A DNA stretch of 25,632 bases from Candidatus Bipolaricaulota bacterium (GTDB lineage Bacteria; Bipolaricaulota; Bipolaricaulia; Bipolaricaulales; Bipolaricaulaceae): assembly GCA_021129895.1 (NCBI GenBank), contig JAJOKL010000091.1:1-25632 (forward strand). The letters run 5' to 3'. Positions 21,064 to 25,632 of the stretch are shown here, one piece after another. A program made the position numbers and the translations under genes. The notes beneath the pieces are model-generated. The model saw only the letters and a program-made list of their open reading frames with translations, was not told where the DNA came from and did no database searches. How positions within the stretch are numbered: position 1 is the stretch's first letter; each line of letters begins with the position of its first letter.

Positions 21064-23017
21064 CCTTTTCGGCCTTGGCCTGCGCCACCACCTTCTCCTG
21101 GATCTGGGCCGGCACGTAGTCGTAGCGCACGAACTCCATCTGGAACGTGGCCCGCCCCTGGGTGAGGGACTTGAGGTCCAGGGCGTAGGACATCACCTCG
21201 GCCAGGGGGACCTCGGCCTTGATCACCGTCTTGCCGCCCTGGGACTCCATGCCCAGGATGCGTCCCCGGCGGGAGTTGAGGTCGGAGATGATGTCGCCGG
21301 TAAACGCCTCCGGGGTGGTGACCGACAGGGCCATGATGGGTTCAAGCAAAGTGGGCTCCGCCTGCTGGGCCGCCAGCTTGAAACACTCCCGGGCGGCGAT
21401 CTTGAACGACAGCTCCGAGGAGTCCACCGGATGGTACTGGCCGTAGAACACGGCCGCCTTCACGTCCACCACCGGGTAGCCGGCCAGGATCCCCTCCTGC
21501 ATGGCCTCCCTGACGCCCTTCTCCACCCCGGGGATGAACTGGCCTGGGATCACGCCCCCCTTGGTCTCGTCCACGAACTCGAACCCCGCCCTCCGCGGCA
21601 AAGGCTCGATCCGGAGGTGCACCTCTCCGAACTGCCCCCGGCCGCCGGTCTGTTTCTTGTGCCGGTATTGGGCCTGGGCCGTCTTGCGGATCGTCTCCCG
21701 GTACGGGATCTTGGGCACCCGGAACTCCACCTCCACCTGGTAGCGGGTGCGCAACCGCTCCGCCAGAACGTCAAGCTGCACGTCCCCCATGCCCGAGAGA
21801 ATCGCCTCTTTCGTCACCGGGTCCCGCTGGAAGTCCAACGTGGCCTTGGTGGTCACCAGGTCCCGCAGCACCATGCTCATCTTCTCGTCGTCGGCCTGGG
21901 ACTTGGGCACGATGGCCCGGGAGAACACGGGTTTGGGGAACGGGATCTCGGGCAGCGGCTCCTGGTCGGCGGAGGCGGCCAAGGTGTCCCCCAGGGCGAT
22001 GCCGTCGAGCTTGCCCAGTGCCACCACCTCGCCCAGCTCCGCAGCCCCGGACTTCTCGAGCTTGGTGCCGGAGAAGGCGTACACGTCCCGGATCTGCACC
22101 TTCTCCCCGGTGCGCAGGTTCACCAGGGAATCGCCCTCCGCCACCTTCCCCCCCAGCACCCGCACGTAGGCCAGCTTCCCCAGATACGGATCGAGGGCCA
22201 GGGTAAAGGCCCGCAGCAGGGTCTTGTCCTCCCCGGTGGGCTCGGGGGCCAAGGAAAGCAAGGCCTCCAGGAGCTCTTCCAGCCCCTGGCCGGTTTGGGC
22301 CGAGCCCCACAACACCGGCACGATCCCGCCCTCGGCCACCCCGGTCCTCAGGGCTTGAGCGATCTCCTCCGGGGACAGGGGCTCGTCGGCCAGCACCTTC
22401 TCCACCAGGGCGTCGTCGAAGGTTGCCACCTCCTCCAGGAGTTCTCCTCTCACCTCCTCAGCGCGGGCCTTGAGGTCGCCGGGCACCTCCGCTTTGCCCT
22501 GGCTGGCCACCAGCTTCTCCGAGAGCAGGCCATAGAGCCCCACGAACTTTTCCCCATCCCGGATGGGGAGCTGCAAGGGCCACAGTTTGGCACCCAGGAC
22601 GTCCCGCAGCTCGGAAAGCGCCTTGTCCGGGTCCGCATTGGGCTTGTCCAGCATGTTCACGAACACCAGCGCCGGCTTCCCCAGCTTTTCCCGGATCTCC
22701 CAGGCTTGCTCGGTGACCACCTCCACCGGCTTCTCCGCGTTGGCCACCAACACCACCAAGTCCGAGGCGTCCACGGCCTTGTAGATCTCCTCCACGAACT
22801 CGCCCAACCCGGGGGTCACCAGTAAGTTGAGCTTGGTCCCCCGCCATTCACAAGCTCCGATGGAGAGATCGATGGAGTAACCACGCCGCTTCTCTTCCGG
22901 GGACTGATCGAAGGCGATCTCGCCTTTGACCCCTGCCTTGGCGAGCAGGGCCCCGGCCAGTGCGGTCTTTCCGGAACCGGAGTGACCGACGAAACTGACG
23001 GTACGTGCCTTCGCCAT
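21053..23017 (-). CDS. Elongation factor G-like protein (EF-G2 type) with degenerate GTPase motifs
   Basis: A 654-residue EF-G paralogue with a full set of C-terminal EF-G domains (SGMGDVQLDVLAERL, YRHKKQTGGRGQFGEVHLR, GVIPGQFIPGVEKGVREAM, LNSRRGRILGMESQ). The G domain is altered. G1 is GHSGSGKT (11-18), but G3 reads VTPG (67-70) instead of DTPGH, and G4 reads NMLD (121-124) instead of NKMD. The start is ATG 23017 with GAGGTGA upstream; the frame is open to 23083 but the extension has no family match. It is first in a minus-strand operon with the CBS and YjbQ genes. The function of EF-G2-type proteins is unclear; the canonical fusA must be elsewhere. Confidence 0.93.
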   Translation of the reverse strand: MAKARTVSFVGHSGSGKTALAGALLAKAGVKGEIAFDQSPEEKRRGYSIDLSIGACEWRGTKLNLLVTPGLGEFVEEIYKAVDASDLVVLVANAEKPVEVVTEQAWEIREKLGKPALVFVNMLDKPNADPDKALSELRDVLGAKLWPLQLPIRDGEKFVGLYGLLSEKLVASQGKAEVPGDLKARAEEVRGELLEEVATFDDALVEKVLADEPLSPEEIAQALRTGVAEGGIVPVLWGSAQTGQGLEELLEALLSLAPEPTGEDKTLLRAFTLALDPYLGKLAYVRVLGGKVAEGDSLVNLRTGEKVQIRDVYAFSGTKLEKSGAAELGEVVALGKLDGIALGDTLAASADQEPLPEIPFPKPVFSRAIVPKSQADDEKMSMVLRDLVTTKATLDFQRDPVTKEAILSGMGDVQLDVLAERLRTRYQVEVEFRVPKIPYRETIRKTAQAQYRHKKQTGGRGQFGEVHLRIEPLPRRAGFEFVDETKGGVIPGQFIPGVEKGVREAMQEGILAGYPVVDVKAAVFYGQYHPVDSSELSFKIAARECFKLAAQQAEPTLLEPIMALSVTTPEAFTGDIISDLNSRRGRILGMESQGGKTVIKAEVPLAEVMSYALDLKSLTQGRATFQMEFVRYDYVPAQIQEKVVAQAKAEKDAG

Positions 23018-23033
23018 CCAGATCACCTCGAGG

Positions 23034-23062
23034 TTGCTTGGGAAATGCCGATGGAGTATATC
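23034..23062 (+). promoter_or_regulatory. Possible promoter of the first DUF47 gene
   Basis: TTGCTT (23034-23039), a 17-bp spacer and TATATC (23057-23062) precede ATG 23095. The -10 overlaps the -10 of the divergent promoter on the other strand, so the two could compete. Confidence 0.33.
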
Positions 23063-23083
23063 GTGACGGGTAAGGTCCGGCAA
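23055..23083 (-). promoter_or_regulatory. Promoter of the EF-G-like/CBS/YjbQ operon
   Basis: On the minus strand TTGCCG (23083-23078), a 17-bp spacer and TATACT (23060-23055) match sigma-70 consensus at four and five of six positions. They lie 37 bp upstream of ATG 23017 in the divergent gap. Confidence 0.5.
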
Positions 23084-23094
23084 AAGGAGGGGGC

Positions 23095-23742
23095 ATGTCG
23101 TTTACGACAGGTGGCGACCAGGCCTTGACGGGGTTGCTGCTAGACCATCTGGGGAAGGTGCGGGCTACGGTGGAGGCGATGGCGGAGGGGGTCAGGGCGC
23201 TGCTCGCCGCGAAGCCTCAAGATGAGCTGGCGGAGTTGGCCCGGGAAACCCATCTCCGAGAGGGACAGGCCGACGATGTGCGGCGGGAGGCGGAACAGGC
23301 CCTGGTCCGAGGGGCTCTGTTCGCCGGCAGGCGCCGCACCCTGCTTAACCTCATCGACGGGGCGGACCGCCTGGCCAACGCCGCCGAGGCGGTGATGGAC
23401 TACGTCGCCTTGCAAGGGGTGAAGATCCCGGAGCTCCTCCGCCCCTTGGTGGAGGAGATCGTGGAGGTGACCCTGGCCCAAGTGGGGGATGTGGAGGGTT
23501 GCGTGGCGGCGCTTCTGGCTGGGTCCGCGGAGGCAGACCGCCTGGCCGAGGCGGTGGAGCACGCCGAGGGCCGGGTGGACGATCTGGAACGCCGGGCTCT
23601 TACCCGGCTGTTCGCCACGGATCTCCCCTTGGCGGAGAAGCTGCTGATCAGGGACTTCCTCGCGATGTTGGTGGAGATATCGGACCGGGCAGAGGATCTA
23701 TCGGATCTGGTGCTGACTGCCCAGGCAGCCCGGGCCGAGTGA
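23095..23742 (+). CDS. DUF47 / PhoU-like protein (copy 1)
   Basis: A 215-residue, almost wholly alpha-helical protein of the DUF47 (TIGR00153, PhoU-like) family. Typical segments are DDVRREAEQALVRGALFAGRR, LNLIDGADRLANAAEAVMDY near the middle and FLAMLVEISDRAEDLSDLVL at the end; the paired acidic DxxxD/ExxxD patterns bind metal clusters in PhoU relatives. DUF47 proteins often accompany Pit-type phosphate transporters. AGGAGG precedes ATG 23095. It ends three bases before the phosphoesterase gene. Confidence 0.88.
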   Translation: MSFTTGGDQALTGLLLDHLGKVRATVEAMAEGVRALLAAKPQDELAELARETHLREGQADDVRREAEQALVRGALFAGRRRTLLNLIDGADRLANAAEAVMDYVALQGVKIPELLRPLVEEIVEVTLAQVGDVEGCVAALLAGSAEADRLAEAVEHAEGRVDDLERRALTRLFATDLPLAEKLLIRDFLAMLVEISDRAEDLSDLVLTAQAARAE

Positions 23743-23745
23743 GGG

Positions 23746-24940
23746 ATGAAGGAGCTGTTTTCCAACCCGAAACTGGGGTTCCTGGTGCTGGCAGCCCTGT
23801 TCCTCGTGGCCGCCCTGGCCTGGCAGGGGGGGCGGGAAGCTCCCGCCCCATGGACCGCCCCGGGGCCTTGGGCCAGCCCCTTGTCTCCGGATCAGGCGGT
23901 GGTTGCCTGGTGGGGCGAGGAAGTCGAGGGGACGGTGGAATACGGGCCAGCGACCACTTACGAGGGGACCGGGGTATTGCCGTACCGCGCCCGGGGGGGA
24001 GGGGAACGAACTGGGGCGGGCCACCCTGGCCGGGCTCACCCCCGGTACCCGCTACGCCTACCGGGTGCGCCTGGGGCAAGCGGTAAGTCCGGTGTGTTAC
24101 TTCACGGTGCCCCCGGAGGAATTCCGACCGTTCACGTTCCTGGTGTATGGGGACAGCCGCACTAACTATGACCTGCACGCCCTGGTGGCCGAGAGGATGG
24201 CAGAGGAGACGGCGGAGTTCGTGGTCCACACGGGGGACCTCATCGAATCCCCCACCCAACGGGAGTGGCGGGAGTTCTTCTCCACCGGAAGCCCCCTGTT
24301 TCGAGCCATGTCATTCCTGTGCATCATCGGCAACCACGAGCGCAACTCCCGTACCTATTACGAGCTGTTTTCCCTCCCTGCGGGAGGGGGGCGTGCCGGC
24401 GAACAGTGGTGGAGCTTGAACTGGGGGGAGGTGCTCCTCGTGGGCCTGGATTCCAACCTGCAGTACCTCAAGCTCACCGGGCTGCGGGAGGAAACGGATT
24501 GGCTGCGGGAGGTGCTGGCCCAGGACGCCCGCTACAAGTTCGTGTTCTTCCATCACCCCCTCTATAGCTCGGACGCCCATTACGGGGGGAACGAGAGCTT
24601 GGGCACCATATGGGCCCCCATCTTCCAGGAGGCGGGGGTGACAGCGGTATTCGTGGGACACTGCCATAACTACGAGCACGTGATCAAGGACGGGGTTCAG
24701 TACTTCATCACCGGTGGGGGTGGAGCGCCGCTCTACCCACTTTCCGAGGAGCGCATCGAGGGCTCGGTGCTGGGGATCGAGGACACATTGCATTACCTGA
24801 GGGTCACGGTGGCAGAAGATGGGGCACGGGTGGAGATGATCCCGGTGGCCCGCGTGGAGGGAGGCCAGGTGATCCCCCTACCTCCGGAACCCATGGAGAC
24901 GGTGGAGCTGGCCCCGATTCCGGTTCCGACGGCACCGTAA
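23746..24940 (+). CDS. Secreted calcineurin-like metallophosphoesterase (frame broken at a G run)
   Basis: The first frame from ATG 23746 gives a signal peptide or anchor (about residues 11-27) and the start of a fibronectin-III-like, purple-acid-phosphatase-type N-domain (DQAVVAWWGEEVEGTVEYGP). At seven Gs (23993-23999) the frame shifts; the second frame continues with GNELGRATLAGLTPGTRYAY, then the catalytic motifs VYGDSRTN, VVHTGDLIE, IIGNHERN, FFHHPLYSS and VFVGHCHNYEH. Removing one G joins the halves perfectly. The break could be a sequencing error, a true frameshift or phase variation. The enzyme would hydrolyse phosphoesters outside the membrane. It lies between two DUF47 genes. Confidence 0.82.
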
Positions 24941-24949
24941 GGGGGGGCG

Positions 24950-25615
24950 ATGGCGGGAGCATGGCGGTTTATGTCGTGGAAAAAACTCAGGCCGCTGGGG
25001 TTGGCTGCCCATACCCAGGCGGTGGAGAACGCGGCGGAGGAGCTGGGGCGCCAGCTTCGCGCTTGGCTGCGGGGGGAGGCGGTGAAGGCGGAGCTGGTGA
25101 GCGCGGCGGAGCACGCCGCCGACCGGGCCAAGCGGGAGCTGCGGGCGAAGATCAACTCCCTGCGGCGCCTGCCGGTGCCCCGCTCCGCCTTGCTGGAGCT
25201 GGTGTGGCACCAGGACGAGATCGCCGACCTGTGCCAGGACGCCGCGCTGGTGATGGCCCTGAGGCGGCCGGAACTGGCGGTAGAGCTCTCCGAGGGCTTT
25301 TCTACGTTGGGGGAGTCCTTGGTGCGGGCGGTGCACGAGTACCACCTGGCGGTGGAGGCGTTCGAGAGCGCACTGGCGGAAGGGCTACAAGGCGACCAAG
25401 TGGAAGCGGTAGAGGCAGGTGTGGACCGCATCAACCTCCTGGAACATGAGTCGGACCTGGTGGAGCGGGCCCTGGTGCGGGACATCTATGGGGCGGAGGG
25501 GCTGTCGGACTTCGACCGGTTTCACCTGATCCAGATGGTGTTGCTGCTGGGTGGGGTGGTGGATCAGGCGGAGAACGCCGCCGGGGACCTGCGGCTGATC
25601 GTGACCCGTACTTAG
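24950..25615 (+). CDS. DUF47 / PhoU-like protein (copy 2)
   Basis: A 221-residue helical DUF47 protein, clearly related to but distinct from copy 1. ELVSAAEHAADRAKRELRAK, LLELVWHQDEIADLCQDAAL and LIQMVLLLGGVVDQAENAAG hold the repeated acidic helices of the family. Seven Gs immediately upstream may serve as ribosome binding site for ATG 24950; ATG 24971 is an alternative. It starts nine bases after the phosphoesterase stop. A Pit-type phosphate transporter might follow beyond the window edge, which is inference. Confidence 0.85.
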   Translation: MAGAWRFMSWKKLRPLGLAAHTQAVENAAEELGRQLRAWLRGEAVKAELVSAAEHAADRAKRELRAKINSLRRLPVPRSALLELVWHQDEIADLCQDAALVMALRRPELAVELSEGFSTLGESLVRAVHEYHLAVEAFESALAEGLQGDQVEAVEAGVDRINLLEHESDLVERALVRDIYGAEGLSDFDRFHLIQMVLLLGGVVDQAENAAGDLRLIVTRT

Positions 25616-25632
25616 AGCCTGCCCCGCAAACC

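Noticed and set aside
19964..22825. 953-codon open frame on the + strand
   Set aside because: It runs across a tRNA gene and antisense to yjbQ, the CBS gene and the EF-G-like gene, all with strong family motifs. It is a GC-driven shadow.
1..25632. CRISPR arrays, transposases, integrases, toxin-antitoxin pairs, phage genes
   Set aside because: I looked for regularly spaced repeats, terminal inverted repeats and typical proteins and saw none; the only tandem repeat is the 24-bp unit in rplJ.

Overview
The window is dense, high-GC, coding-rich bacterial chromosome, with short or overlapping gene junctions and clear Shine-Dalgarno sites. It carries a core-informational backbone: tRNA genes, tuf, rpmG, secE, nusG, rplKAJL, rpoB, efp, nusB, priA. 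The source looks like a deep-branching lineage rather than a well-studied phylum. NusG carries the large extra domain known from Thermotoga, the efp/Asp23/AmaP/nusB cluster is of Firmicutes/Thermotoga type, and EF-Tu has an unusual switch I resembling one I recall from Planctomycetes. Bipolaricaulota (OP1/Acetothermia) or a neighbouring candidate phylum would fit, but the sequence alone does not prove it.

Layout. 1-201: no convincing gene, several hairpins in a row. 202-1128 (+): DUF1385/YqhQ membrane protein, convergent with a long minus-strand run (9498 down to 1083): decayed ArsB/NhaD-type antiporter, MBL-fold hydrolase, priA, rlpA-like, efp, two Asp23 proteins, amaP, nusB, NAD-sugar epimerase, PHP phosphoesterase. 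9613-10845 (+): CPA-type cation/proton antiporter, whose stop codon interlocks with that of a NUDIX gene. 23017 down to 10842 (-): EF-G-like protein, CBS/ACT protein, YjbQ, tRNA-Thr(TGT), tRNA-Tyr, tRNA-Thr(GGT), tuf, rpmG, tRNA-Trp, secE, nusG, rplK, rplA, rplJ, rplL, rpoB, NUDIX. 23095-25615 (+): two DUF47/PhoU-like proteins flanking a secreted metallophosphoesterase whose frame is broken in a G run.

How it works together. The central block is the classical tRNA-tuf-secE-nusG-rplKAJL-rpoB transcription/translation cluster. The tRNA order Thr-Tyr-Thr-tuf echoes the E. coli thrU-tyrU-glyT-thrT-tufB operon. A good promoter sits directly before the first tRNA. A second candidate promoter, overlapped by a perfect 25-bp palindrome, lies before tRNA-Trp. 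rpoC does not follow rpoB; a NUDIX gene does.

I did not find a clearly new multi-gene system (no CRISPR, defence island, transposon or prophage). The most interesting signals are molecular oddities in core genes: the EF-Tu switch I, the missing rpoC, an exact DNA duplication lengthening the L12-binding helix of L10, degenerate motifs in PriA and in the EF-G paralogue, the NusG insertion, and perfect inverted repeats around tRNA genes. No searches were run; family assignments are from reading the sequence.
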